Positions 9,963 through 22,086 of a stretch of DNA of 37,500 nucleotides are shown in pieces; position 1 is the first letter of the stretch, and the number at the start of each line of letters is the position of its first letter. A model generated the notes under the pieces. The model saw only the letters and a list, made by a program, of their open reading frames with translations. It was not told where the DNA came from and did not search any database. The stretch comes from Actinidia chinensis (lineage: Eukaryota > Streptophyta > Magnoliopsida > Ericales > Actinidiaceae): the NCBI GenBank assembly GCA_009663005.1, contig VIGQ01000470.1:17501-55000 (forward strand), read 5' to 3'. A program made the position numbers and the translations under genes.

Positions 9963-12310
9963 AACCACTACACATCCAACCTCCAATCGGAGGAATTGAG
10001 GATCATGAGCTACACACAAAAGTCACAAATTTAGAACAATCACATGTGAGGACTTGAGCACTTCATTCATGAATCTTGAGCAACATCTGGAAGAAGATGA
10101 ACGCTTTACTTGAAGCATTTAATAATTGCAAACAAACCCAAGAAACAAAAGAGGGAGGTAGAGATTTTTATGAGGAAGATTAAATGGTGAGGTGTTGGAT
10201 GCATAGATGAACCCTGTAGTTTAGGTTCGATTCATCAGAGGACATGAAAACCCTTGCACAAGATTAGTCACAACCACCTAAAGAATTTACTCAATGCGGG
10301 ACAAAGTTGAGTTTGCTTGATGGTCCAACTAAGTCGTCCATTGATGTAGGGTTAATCGATTTTCTTGATGTTGGAACAAATTTAATGGAGTTATGTGATC
10401 CTGATTCTCATTCAATTAGTCAATAACTCAAAACTACATTGTTTAAAGATGGGCTTGTGGTAGAACAACAATATTAAGGCATCTCAAAAATAAAAAGATT
10501 TTAAAGTATCTGATCATCTGGTATGGTCGGATACAATTTTGTTAAAATGTCTAAATTTAGATTTTTTGTTCATCAGTTTTAACTCTAGTGGGGGGAGAGG
10601 GTGTTGTCATACATTTATTTTTTTTTCCCTGCGTGTTATTTTATTTTTATTTTAGTGTTATGTTTTATGTTTTATTTTTTTTATTTTTATTTTCCGCATT
10701 TCGGAGAATGCCATTCCTAGTTGGGGGGAGTAACTTCGTAGTTTTTGTTTTTGGATAATTTAGGTTTTTAGGGTAGTTTAATTTTTTCATAAAAAAAAAT
10801 TGAAAAAAAAAATTTGAAAAAAATTTGAAAATTTAAAAAAAAAAATATTGGAACATGTTTGGATGTTGATAGCAGGTTTATTTTCTATTTTATGCATACG
10901 ATACAGGTTTGTTTCGGTTCCTTCAAATTTATTGTGACTCATTCAACATTCCATGGTTATAATCTGATCTTTCGTATATTGTGGATGTGTGTGAGAATTC
11001 TTAGTTTTGGGAACCATACTGAAAATTGTGTTTTAGTTTGAAAATAGTGAAGCAACTAGGACTTGCACATAATACGATGTTTAAGCGGATTATCATATCA
11101 ATCAGTCTTGCATGCTTAATACTTTACTGTTTGTGCATAAAGGAAGAGATTGATCACATACATACGCACGAGTCGGGTTTTTTGAAGTGAAACTGTTATA
11201 AGTTTTACATGACTGCATCCATAAAATGGAGATTTATACCTTGTGAGGTTTAGAAGAATGAATCGTTTTTGTGAGCGATTTTACCGTACTCTAGAAAATT
11301 TATAACTTCATTATTTGAATAGTTAAATATTTTGAATTTGGTTACATGTTAGTTGATGAGTTAGGAATTTTTGACCCCTTTTACATGATTTAATTCATCC
11401 GGATTTTGGTACATTAAGGCCAATTCACATATATCTTATTTATATTATTCTTTTCGGTAAATTGCATATAAAAAAAGATCTAAAAAAACGCATTGTTTGG
11501 AGGTAAGTTTTGCAGAAGTTGAGAAAAAACGGAGGAAGGGGGAAGAAAAAAAAGTTCAAAGTTGAAAAGTATGAAAAAAGGAGGAGTTTGAGTGTTGTTA
11601 TTTAAGTTGGCATGGTAGTGGCCATGCATATGTTGGAGATTTATTTACCGTTTGATTTTCTCTCTACTTTCTTGGAATTTCCTTTTATCCTATGGCCTTA
11701 ATATCGGATGCATAATTCGAATTCTTGCATGTAAACCACATCAAGTCAAAATTCCACAACTGTGCATTAAAACGGTGAACTCTTTCATGGAAGTTATGCC
11801 AAGTCGATACACTTACATCTTTGCGGTTTTTAGAGAATTGGGATTGCTCTATTAGGAATTTACTTTAGCTTACTCCCCCATATAAAGAGCAATCCTTGAG
11901 AGAAAACTGTTGTGTTATTGTTGTGAGTGTATGATTGTGAGTTTTGAATCGGAGACTGTAGGTTGTTGTTAGGGGATGCGTAATGTGAAATTTGGGGGAA
12001 TATGACTCTACCTTCACACTTGAATCTCTCGTTTATATGCACTTGCGGTTGGGTAGGTTGTGTAGCAGGATTGGCTTATTGAGATTGCTTGCATTGTATT
12101 TTTGTGAGGAAACTGTTGTTAAATTTTTTGATTACATTGCATTAATGTGATGTTTGTGGATATTATCATGGAAACCCTCACGAGACACCACTCGTCCACA
12201 GGGGAAACCTAGGGGTTAAAGGCTTGATTGCATATGCTAAATGGCATTCGAGACTTTTACGAAAGAAGAAATGATCTTTTACTTTGTTTTAATTTTGCTG
12301 GAAACTAGCA

Positions 12311-12329
12311 AAAGGTAGTTGGGGGTGTG
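12311..12329 (+). other. Polypurine tract region before the 3' LTR
   Basis: The sequence AAAGGTAGTTGGGGGTG directly precedes the TGATTGG start of the 3' LTR. Its position and G-richness fit the plus-strand primer site, although a few pyrimidines interrupt it. Confidence 0.65.
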
Positions 12330-13729
12330 TGATTGGCTACATACTTGTAGTCCAAAAGCCGTTTAATCGACTAAGTTGGCCCTAATTTAGTTTAATATGT
12401 ATTTTACAGTTTCGACTTAAGTAGGGTATGAGTCATTGCAGGTTAATATAGAAAAAGGCAAAAGTGGGCAAAAAAAAACACTAAGAGTTCGAAACTCCTT
12501 ACTTACAGTTCGAAAAGTGCGAGAAGCTTGAAAAGTGGAAATCTAGTCTCGGTAATTTGGCCAAACGTTTAGTCCGATGTCCGATTGAGCTGATTTGATT
12601 GCGTTGGAAAGAAGATTTAAAGGGGCTACCAATTTTGTCTCTAATAGTATTGGCTGATTCGATCTTAAAAAGTAGTTTTTCAAAATAGGAAATAACGTAC
12701 GTGACAGATTAAGAAGTTGAAGTTCCTAATCCTATTAGGATTTCTAATTTGTTTGCCTATAAATACTCCTTATCTCTTATGGCACGAAATATGCTGTTAG
12801 TTATGATTTAGTGTAGGGTTTTCTTTCAGCCTTTTAGTTTAGGTTTTATTTTATGTTGTAAAGTTTTTATTATTTTTCAATTCAAGTCAATTTTCATACC
12901 GGAATGCCTTTCAATACATCGTTGTTATTTTCTTAGCCATGCTTGGCTAGTTTGCCTAACTTGGGATTGATTGTGAGATTGATTGGGGATCAAGGAGAAC
13001 AATGAGGTAAATTTAATATCACGATTTATTTTCTTGATTTTTCTCTGCTTCTCTTTCGTTTAGATTCTTTCGAAAAAACTAGACGTCCTATTATGTTCGG
13101 TATACATATGCGAGGATTGCTACTCAGTTATTTATACGTTGCCTTGTAACGTTTATGCGTGAGGTGGGTTCATTCATATGTGACTTACATGAATCGATGA
13201 TGCACGGCCTTGATGATAACACCAGATTTATTTCTAAGTAACGTCTATATATGAGAATTGGGTCAGTATAACGCTGCCTTGTACGTTTATGCGTGAGTTG
13301 GGTTTATTATATTTGTTGCACGAATTGAAGATTGAAAGAACAATTGTTTTTGAAAGCTAAATCTCCGAATCCGAGGACCCACGATGTGTCGAAGGATTGA
13401 GTTATAAGAAGGCCTCCCATTGGGATCTGAGAAAACATATTGATTGGACAATTGATTTCGAGTTGTTTTTAATTAAGTTTAAATTAAACTTTTATTACTT
13501 TTTAATTTAGATTTAGTGTAGAAAATCAAATTCACAAAAAAAGAATTTTATTTTATTTTTTATTTAAAGTTCAATTCATATAATTTCTAGTAATCGAGGT
13601 TAGGATAGTGTGAAGTTGAGTGCTACAGCTATATTTAGCTGGTCCCTTGGGAGAGAACGATACCGGATTATCAGTTTTACTACTTGCGACCGTACACTGC
13701 GGTAAAGAATTCACTTCTGGGACGAATCA
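12330..13729 (+). repeat. 3' LTR of the LARD-like element
   Basis: A 1400-bp LTR collinear with 7965-9458, ending GGGACGAATCA. It lacks the block of about 95 bp found in the 5' LTR and shows many single-base losses relative to it. It carries TATAAATAC (about 12758) and the TTCGAA module (12487-12518). Confidence 0.93.
12758..12766 (+). promoter_or_regulatory. TATA box of LARD 3' LTR
   Basis: TATAAATAC follows CTAATTTGTTTGCC, equivalent to 8393-8402 in the 5' LTR. Confidence 0.55.
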
Positions 13730-13734
13730 GTTAC
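13730..13734. repeat. Target site duplication GTTAC (right)
   Basis: GTTAC immediately follows the CA end of the 3' LTR and matches 7960-7964. The satellite then resumes with TCTTTATAATTTTA, in the correct monomer phase. Confidence 0.92.
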
Positions 13735-15751
13735 TCTTTATAATTTTACATAGGCTACTTTTTTATCTAGTACGTGAAAAATTGCAGTTATGTACATTGC
13801 TTGTCTGCTAGGAATGACTAGATTAAAACCGTCGGACTTTAATGGATGGGTCTGTGTGAACGGAGAGCCTTGGTCGTAAATAAAATTCTTCTATTTCAAG
13901 ATTCACACCTTTAAGAGTTAAGGTATGAAATCATGCATTAAATTTGTTCTCTTTCAATATATGTACATATCGGTCGTAGTAGCTGACTTGATTATGGAGT
14001 GCCCCTAACTCGTAACGAGCCTAGGGTCGCTAATCTTGTCCTTTTTCATGTGTAACAGTAATCATGGTGGATCTTATAGTTTATTGTTCAAGTTATCATC
14101 ACCGTAAACGGGTATGATTTACTAGACCTACGAATATTTGATTACCGTGTTATATTCCATATTCCTTAGTATTTTTGTGTAAGAGTTTTTTTCATTTTTT
14201 TGCACTTATTTAATTTCTGCGAATCAACATGTTGACTAGCTGACTTGATTGGATTTACTACCTTAAAGAGATGCCAAACTCTCATTTGCAAAAAATCTCC
14301 ACATCTCCAATATTAAGGGTATGGAGCAATGCATAATGTTGCTCTCATTATTTAAATAGGTTATTTGTATCTAAGTACGAAGAAATATTGCCTGTATTAC
14401 TTTTTTGTCTTGCTTAGAAACGACTAGGATTGACCATTTTCGGATTGATTGGATTGGGATGCGGAACGGGATGCCTTGCTCGTAAGTAAATTCCTCTGTT
14501 CAAGATTCACACCTTTAAGGGTTAAGGTATGAAATCAGGCATTTAAAATTTTTTCCTCTATTATTATATTATACATCATGTCCTAGTACCTGATTTTGGA
14601 ATGACCTGGCTAGTATAGTTAGTAATGAGCTAGAGTCGGCTATTTCTTGTCCTTTTTATAGGTGTCACAGTGATCATGGTGGTGGGGTGGATCTAGTAGT
14701 TATTCATTCAGGTTCTATAATCACGTAAGAGAGTGATTTTTACTATACCTACGGAATATTACGAGCACGTATGTTATACATTCGAATTCCTTTTGTATTT
14801 TTGTGCAGTTTTTTTTTTTTTTGCTTGTTTTTTTACAATTGTTTTGATGTTGCGAGGATAAACAATTTTGACTAGTTGACTGATGGAATATACTACTTTA
14901 ATAGTATGCCAAACTCACCATTAAATCTCCACGTATCCAACTGTTAAGGTATGGAGCCATGCATTAAATGTTGCTCTTGATTAATTTTATTGGGTTTACG
15001 TTGTATCTAGTACGAGAAATATTGCCATTTATTTATATTCTTTTTCATGTTAGGAACGAGTAGATGACAGTCGATTTAATTGATGGACTGCGCAAAAAGG
15101 GATGCCTGGGTCGTAAGTCAATTCCTCTATTATCAAGATTCAAACCCCATTAAGGTTAGGGTATGAAATCATGCATTAAATTTGTTCCTCTCTCAATATA
15201 TGTATAATATAGTTGTTGTAGGTACCTGATTTGATTTGGGAGTGCTCCTGACTGTAACGAGCCTAGGAGTTGCTGATACTTGTCCTTTTCGTAGGTATCA
15301 ATATCCTTGTGGATCTAGTAGTTTATTCATTCAGGTTCTATAATCACGTAAGCGAGATGGATTTACTATACATACGAATAATACGAGCATCGATCTATAC
15401 TTCGATATTCCTTTTGTATTTTTGTGTAAGTTGTTTGACTTTTTTTTTCAATAGTTTGATTTTGCGAGGGATCTGGCACATTTGACTAGTGACTTTATTG
15501 GATATACTACTTTAATAGTATGCAAACTCACAATGAAAATTCACATCTCCAAATGGTAAGGTAGGAGCCATGCATTAAATGTTGCTCTTGATTAATTTAA
15601 TAGGTTGTGGATCTAGGTACGAGAAATATGCCTTATTTATTCTTGTCTTGCTTAGAATGACTAGATAACCATAAGATTTGATTGGATGACTGCGTGAACG
15701 GGAGCCTTGGTCTTAAGTAAATCCTCTTTTTCAAGATTTACACCTAAGGGT

Positions 15752-15935
<184 letters not shown>

Positions 15936-16936
15936 GGGTATAAATCATGCATTAAGAATTTTTTCCTCTCTCAATTAGTATATTATTTGGGTCGTAGGTA
16001 CCTGAATTTAGTTTGTATGCCCTGACTAGTATGAGCCTAGAGTCGCTAATCTGTCCTTTTTCGTAGATATCAAGTGGTCAGGGTGGATAGTATAGTTTAT
16101 TCGTTCAAGTTCTATCAGCACGTAAGCAGGTATGATTTACTAGACTAAGAATATATGATACTGTATGTTATACTTCCCATCTTTTGTATTTTTGTGTAAG
16201 TTTTTTTTAATGTTTTTGTAATTTATTTGATTTTGTGCCGATCAACACGTTTGACTCAGCAGACGTGATTTGCTATACTACCTTAACAGGATGCGAACTC
16301 TCCATTTTAAAACTCCACATCTACAATTATTAAGTATGGAACAACTGGCATTAAATGAGCTCTTGATTAATTTGAATTGGTACTTTGTATCTGGGTCGAG
16401 AAAGATTACCTTTATTTAATTTTGTGACTTGGTTAGGAAAGGACTCGATGACCGTCGAATTTGATTGGATGGGACTTCGAACGGGATGCCTTGGTCTAAG
16501 TAAATTCTTTTGTTTCAAGATTCACGCTTTTAAGGGTTAAGGTATGAAATCATGCATCAAGATTTTTTTATCTCCTAATATATGATACATCGTGTCGTAG
16601 GTACCTTACTTGATTTTGGAGGGCCCCTGACTAGTAACGAGCCTAGAGTTGCTATACTTGTCCTTTTCGTAGGTTCAATAGTGATCATGGTGGATCTAGT
16701 AGTTTATTCATTCAGGTTCTATAATCATGTAAGCGAGTATGATTTACTATACCTACGAATATTACGAGCATCGTATGTTATACTTCGATATTCCTTTTGT
16801 ATTTTTGTGCAAGTTTTGTTGCTTTTTTTTTACAATTGTTTGATTTTGCGAGGATAAACACATTTGACTAGTTGACTTGATTGAATATACTACTTTAATA
16901 GTATGCCAAACTCACCAATGTAAAATCTCCCACGTC

Positions 16937-17028
16937 TCCCCCACACCCCCCCCCACCCCCCCCCCCCCCCCCCCCACCCCCCCCCCCCCCCCCCCCCACA
17001 CCATCCCCACCCCCCCCCTCCCCCCCCT
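16937..17028. repeat. C-rich tract inside a satellite monomer
   Basis: About 90 bases of C with scattered A and T, placed between AAATCTCCCACGTCTCC and AAATGTTAAGGTATG. These are adjacent in normal monomers. A probable assembly or consensus artefact. Confidence 0.9.
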
Positions 17029-18121
17029 AAATGTTAAGGTATGAGCAACAGACATTAAATGTCTTTGATTAATTTTAATTGGGTTACTTGTATGTGAGTA
17101 GGTACGAGAAATATTGCCATTATTAGATTCTTTTCAGATTAGGGAACGAGGTAGTGGACCGTAGGAATTTAATGGATGGACTGCGCAAACGGGATGCTTG
17201 GGTCGTAAGTAAATTCCTCTTATTTCAAGATGTCACCCCATTAAGGTTTAGGGTATGAAATCATGCTAAAATTTGTTCCTCTCTAATATATGATATATCG
17301 TGTTAGGCTTACCTGATTTGATTTTGGAGTGCTCCTGACTAGTAACGAAGCCTAGGGTCGCTAATCTTGTCTTTTTCGTAGGTTGTCGTCCCCTCTCCCA
17401 CCATAGTGATCATTGGATCTATAGTGTATTCGTTCAGTTCTATCATTCATGTAAGCGGGTATTGATTTTACATAGACTAAGAAATTAGGCGTACCGTATT
17501 TTATCTTCAATGTTCCATTGTATTTGTGTAAGTATTTTTTACTTTTTTTTCATTATTAATTTTGCGAGGATCAACACGTGACTAGCGGACTTGAATTGGA
17601 TATACTACCTTAATAGGATGCACAACTCACCAAGTAAATCTCCCCACCTCCAATATTAAGGTATGGTGAACAAGCATGAAATGATCTCTTGAGTAATTTA
17701 AAAGGTTACTTTGTATTGGGTACGAGAAATATTGCCTTTCTTATTTTATCTTGGTTGCGACTAGATTGACCATCAGATTGATGGTGGACTGCACGTACGG
17801 GATGACTTGGTTCGTAAGTAAATTTCTCTTATTTCAAGATCACACCTTTAAGGGTTAGGGTATGAAATCTGCATTAAATTTTTTCTTCTCTCGATATATG
17901 TATATATCTTGTTGGAGGTACTGACATGATTTTGGAGTGCCCCTAATTAGTAACGAGCCTAGGGTACGTTAATCTTAGACTTTTTTTTAGGTCACGGGCG
18001 ATCATGGTCTGGAGTATGTAGTTTATTCGTTCAGGTCTTATCATGAGTAAGCCAGATATGATTTATTCGACCTACGAATATGGAGTACCGAGGGTTATAC
18101 TTGGATATTTCCTTTGTATTT

Positions 18122-19267
18122 TGGTCACGCCCTGCAAACCCGGCCTATGAAGATAAGGGCTCGTGACCAGGCGATGACCGGCCACCAAGGCTACTTACCT
18201 TTATACCTGTGTGATCACCTGTGCATACTCATTTACATGATATAAATTTTTTGCAAAAATGGCATATATCTAAAATTAGTAAGTGTGATGTACTCGCAAA
18301 GTATACAGAGTTGTGCTAAGGTTTTAACTGTTTACATACATGTCGCATCCAAATTAATTTACATACATCACGGGCCATATATACATAACGTGTAGTCTAC
18401 TCGTCTACACACCATCATAAGATCCTTAGGCCATAACTACTCTGGCTTGATTCTTCCTTCTATGGCTTATCTGATTGACTTACTAAAAATAGTTTTTAAA
18501 AACATGAGCTAAAAAACTTTAGTGAATAACAACAATGCCATGTGAACATTAAAATACCATGATCAATTAGATAGCATTACAAATCATATTTAAAAGTAAA
18601 ATATGTGAGCAAAAAAATAATCTTTTCTAAAAAGTTAACTTTCATAAACTTGAAACCACATAGCCTAGCATGATTTCTTTCATAGTCATACGTAACATCA
18701 CTTGAAACAATGAAAACTCGGCATACATGTATCATATAGGATTACGTTGCGGGCTCTTAGACTTGAATATTTCGATTATAGATGATTTATTTCACATCCC
18801 ACATCACCTTAGGACTATCTAGCTTGGTTAAGATCCCGCATAGGAGGACCCCGGGTGGTCACATGCATTACATACCTTTGAAACATACTTGCCTTATGTG
18901 AATCCATGTAGCATCAAAATCATTTCATATAATCATGTAAAATATTCATCCATGGGTTTCGATATATATAGCATAACAAGGTTGCATACACTTAGAAGGA
19001 CATGTCATTCATATGAAAAAAATACAATTATTGAATGCATTGAAAGATGGAAAATGGTTGATATAATATAGACGTATTAAAAATATTTTGAAGTACATAA
19101 TTTTGTTTCATGGCATCGGGTTACTCACACGCTTATCATGGGTAGGCATTAAGGACACGGTCCTCTACATATAAGGTATGAGACATCAATATTATGTTTG
19201 ACAATAATCTATAAAAGTACGATCAAGTTAATACTTAATCCGACTAAACTTAGATAATCTTACTCTA
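18122..19267 (-). mobile_element. Left part of a split family G solo LTR (outer LTR)
   Basis: Starts TGGTCACGCCCTGCAAACCCGGCC, matching the TGTCACGCCCGCAACCCGGCC start at 30555. It runs collinear with family G LTRs through the CACATCCCACATCACC...GGACTATCTAGC block (about 18795-18825) to AACTTAGATAATCTTACTC (about 19245-19263). There it stops and another LTR begins part-way along. The missing remainder is at 28555-29659; together they make about 2.25 kb, a normal family length. The junction with the satellite is placed to within about 2 bases. Confidence 0.8.
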
Positions 19268-20898
19268 GATAAATTACATACATATGAGTGCCAATATAAT
19301 TACATAACAGTAATCTAATCTGCTTACAAACATCACAAGGCTCTTAAACCACAACTACATTTCTTTGACTTCTTCCTCTATGGGCTCTTCTGATGGCTTC
19401 CTAAAAATGGTTTTTTCTAAAAACATAAGCTGAAAGTTGTGAAAAAATCAGATGCATGAACGTAAAAAATACCATGGACCGTTGCATATTATACATAACA
19501 TAATATAAATATGTGAGCATTCATGGTGTCTGTCTGAACTGAACTTTTATAACTAGTGGCTCACATAGCATGTTTGAAACTGTGCCTTGCATAAACGTAC
19601 ATAGCATAAGAAAAATGGACAACTCGGCTAAACTAGACCACGAAGGTTATGTGGTCTCTTTAGGCCAGAGATCTCTACATACCAAATGGTTTTTTATTCA
19701 CGTCCCCATCCATCTAAGACTATTTGATCGATATCCCTCTAGAGAGGACCCAAGTGTCACTATGCATACATGCTTGAACATACTTTTCTTTTCATTTAAA
19801 TCATGTATCCATGGGATTTCAGTACATAACGTAACAACATTTTTTATACATTTAAAGGGCATGATATTCCATCCATAACTATGTTGATGCCCTGAAAGTA
19901 TGGAAAAACATTTGTGTATACATATTAAGCTTCGAAAACGTTTAGAAAATACAAAATTTGTTCAAGCTCCATGTTACTCACTTGGGTTTTTCCTGGATTA
20001 GGCTCTACGCTTGGCGTCCTATAATTAAGGTAAGGCAACATCATACTAGCTTTAATAATAATTAATTAACATAATGTGACTCTCGACTTAACTTAGATAT
20101 TCTCTTTCATAGTCCACCCTCCTCGGTCATGCCACCTACAATTCCTAAGGGGTAGTTAAGGATCTAACTTGCTTTGAATACTAATTTAGTTTTACGTGAA
20201 AATGGTCCAAACTGTTTGTTAATTTGGTCCTTGGCATTCGAACGCTAGTTCTGGCGTTTTGCAAACTAAGGCCTAACTGTGGATCACCGTTCGAACGCCC
20301 TAAAATGTACTAAAGGTGGAGTTCGATGCTAAAAGGCTCAAAGTCTAGACCATTTGAAACCCCTATTATGGGCGTTGACCGTCCTTCGTGGAACCTTAGA
20401 AATAGTAGCTGGGTCTTACAAATTTCTCAAAATCCTAGTCAAATTAACTCAAATCTTTCTAAAGACTCTAGGTTACATAGAAAAGCATAGGAGACTCAAT
20501 ATATTTGACACTACCACCTCTTAATTTGAACTTATCATGATAGATCTAAGTTGAAACTAATCTAAAACCCTAACTTAAAACTTTTGGGGTTTTTTAAAAA
20601 CCCACTCTCAATCTACTGATTGAGTCCAGATACATGTTATTTTACAAATTGAGAATCAATGAAGTCGGAAACTACCCTACCCTACATTTATACACATATA
20701 CAAAAGTTTGGGCTTGTTACAAGCTCAAGGTTGGATTGAAGGCACTCCCAAAGTGTCACAATGGTTCCTAGTTGGAGTTGAAACTTCCAAGGCTTTCTCT
20801 CTCTTTCCTCTTCATTTTCCGTCCTTTTTCTTCCTCCTAATCTTTCTCGCTTTCTGTGTGAACAGTGAGTGTGTGTTGTGAAGTGTGTGGTGTGGATA

Positions 20899-20909
20899 GA
20901 TATATATAG
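20899..20909 (-). promoter_or_regulatory. TATA box of the nested element 3' LTR
   Basis: CTATATATATC on the minus strand, followed downstream in that direction by a CA/CACA-rich stretch and a GA-rich tract. The other LTR has TATATATA at 28119-28126 in the same setting. Confidence 0.6.
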
Positions 20910-20912
20910 TGA

Positions 20913-20939
20913 GACACATGCGGATTCATCCCATGTGTC
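20913..20939. promoter_or_regulatory. GACACATG/CATGTGTC inverted repeat beside the TATA box
   Basis: Perfect 8-base arms (20913-20920 and 20932-20939) around an 11-base spacer, immediately upstream of the TATA box in element sense. Homologous inverted repeats occur at 32317-32339 and 29469-29491. CACATG is an E-box-type core, so paired bHLH binding is one hypothesis. Confidence 0.6.
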
Positions 20940-20989
20940 CCCCATTCTAATTTCTTGCCCCTTTTTATTCTCATTTTTACTAATGGCGT

Positions 20990-21185
20990 GCGGATGCTCC
21001 CATATAGCGTTCGAACGCTAAGACGGATTTTTGTATACTGAGGGTTCGACAGACAGTTCGAAATGCTCAGAGAATTTTTTTAAATTGAATGTTCGAACTC
21101 CCTGCCGTGGAGTCGAAACATGAGGTTTGAAAATGCATTTTGGCCTTAGCGTTTCAACTCCCATATGGGCGTTCGGACGCTAGAG
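20990..21185. promoter_or_regulatory. Cluster of GCGTTCGAACGC-type palindromes (3' LTR U3)
   Basis: Copies or variants include GGCGTGCGGATGCT (20986-), AGCGTTCGAACGCTAAG (21006-), AGTTCGAAATGCTC (21055-), GTTCGAACTCCC (21091-) and GGCGTTCGGACGCTAG (21167-). The core is a 12-base palindrome with three CpGs. A second cluster lies at about 20235-20330 in the same LTR. Confidence 0.65.
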
Positions 21186-21338
21186 GAAAACTGGGTAGAA
21201 AAACTTAAAATCTTAAAGTTTTGAAGAGTTCTAACTTTTATTTGGTCTCTTGACCCTTAAATTTATAAATCCACTTTTTAATTATCGTACACAACAGAAT
21301 TCATTAGGTTAATGAGTAACGAAGTTCGGGGTGTTACA

Positions 21339-21350
21339 TTCTCCCCGCTT
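21339..21350 (-). other. Polypurine tract of the nested Gypsy element
   Basis: On the minus strand AAGCGGGGAGAA directly precedes the TGTAACACCCCG start of the 3' LTR. It is purine-only apart from one C and correctly placed. Confidence 0.8.
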
Positions 21351-21639
21351 ATAAAAGTTTGTCCTCAAACAGGGCCCTAATGTCATCAGACTTCCGATGT
21401 GCACTCTGATAAATTCTTTGCTATAACGATATTTAATCATGATAGAGAATGGTTGTGGGGGTTTAACCCATTGTGACTGCCTCACTGCCCTATCAATTGG
21501 GCAGCGCCTACAGCATGGTAACCTGGTTGATACTTCCAAATAAATCAGCCCTCCCCGAGATGATTGGGTACGTTTAGAACTACCAAAACATTTTAAATGA
21601 ATATTAATGGAAATATTGATATTATGTAATAAGATTGTT

Positions 21640-22086
21640 GGAGTTTCTTTTTACAGCGTACCTTAAATTTTCCAACCATTCATTTAAACAGAAACGTGTA
21701 ACATCTCGGATTTCATCTCTCGTTCCCATCCCCCCCCCCCCCCCCCCCTGTTGAATTCTTCCCACTTGTGTGTTGCCATAACACTCGTACTAAAAGGTAT
21801 GACCTTGTAAGAACTTGTCGCGATGATCCACAATCTCGATTAGTGTTTCATCATAGTCAAGTCTTCACTCACATCCAAGGAAAATGATTGATTACACTGC
21901 ATGGGTCATGAATTACTTTCTTAGCATTTTTCAAACATGAAGACACATGAATATGTGAAAGATCGTGGGAAAATGAAAGAGCGATTTGATAGGCAACGAC
22001 TCCAATCGTTCAAGAATCAAAAGGTCTCCGATGTATCTCGGTTTTCACTTTCCTTTCTTTCCACAACGACTTATCCCATTGGAAGG
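21640..22086 (-). pseudogene. Degenerate 3' end of pol (possible chromodomain region)
   Basis: This lies downstream of the integrase and a GEALEFEEGDHVF-like stretch. Minus-strand frames give fragments such as SEDLTMMKH and VIPFSTSVMATHKWEE that resemble the tail and chromodomain segment (a V-P/L-V-x-W-x-x-H-x-EE pattern) of plant chromovirus integrases. Frames change repeatedly and the poly-C tract at 21730-21748 interrupts it. The chromodomain assignment is inferred from position and weak similarity. Confidence 0.35.
21730..21748. repeat. Poly-C tract within the pol relic
   Basis: Nineteen consecutive C, read as poly-G on the coding strand, break the frame near the end of pol. It may be real decay or a consensus artefact, like the other C tracts. 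Confidence 0.8.

Larger units (their letters stand above)
9482..12329 (+). other. Non-coding interior of the LARD-like element
   Basis: A 2.85-kb interior without a supported gene. Near 9733-10000 there are two diverged units about 128 bp apart: GAGGAA/CAGGAA-TTTGTAT...GATGAGCCATG followed by CTCATGAGTTTCCAGAGTT and its variant. Their reading-frame periodicity suggests decayed coding repeats, but stops intervene. G-rich tracts occur at 10588-10601 and 10721-10731, the second of the TTGGGGGGAG type often seen in plant Ty3/Gypsy interiors. AT-homopolymer DNA lies at 10610-10850. The 67-71 residue open frames show nothing recognisable. Confidence 0.75.
7965..13729 (+). mobile_element. Non-autonomous LTR retrotransposon (LARD-like), 5.77 kb
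   Basis: A complete element: LTRs at 7965-9458 and 12330-13729, each starting TGATTGG and ending CA; a PBS complementary to the 3' end of plant tRNA-Asp; a G-rich tract before the 3' LTR; and a perfect 5-bp target duplication. The 2.85-kb interior has no frame longer than about 71 codons and no recognisable gag, protease, RT, RNase H or integrase motif. Large LTRs with a non-coding interior fit the LARD class. A tRNA-Asp primer is used by several plant Ty3/Gypsy groups, so a Gypsy partner is plausible but not shown. It inserted into an existing satellite array. Confidence 0.9.
19268..21338 (-). repeat. 3' LTR of the nested Gypsy element (end-truncated)
   Basis: In minus-strand reading it starts TGTAACACCCCGAACTTCG at 21338 and is collinear with 26309-28554. 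It stops about 200 bp short of the expected end (the counterpart of 26309-26510), directly against the outer LTR. It contains GCGTTCGAACGC-type motifs around 20238-20330 and 20990-21185, and the TATA box and palindrome at 20899-20939. Confidence 0.88.

Noticed and set aside
18122..18181. Possible tRNA-like or rRNA-like GC-rich segment at the LTR starts
   Set aside because: The GC-rich stretch is the conserved TGTCACGCCC...CCCGGCC terminus of family G LTRs, and no cloverleaf can be drawn.
20688..20945. An 85-residue minus-strand frame
   Set aside because: It lies across the LTR promoter and GA-rich tract of a Gypsy element; its Arg/Glu-rich end is compositional.
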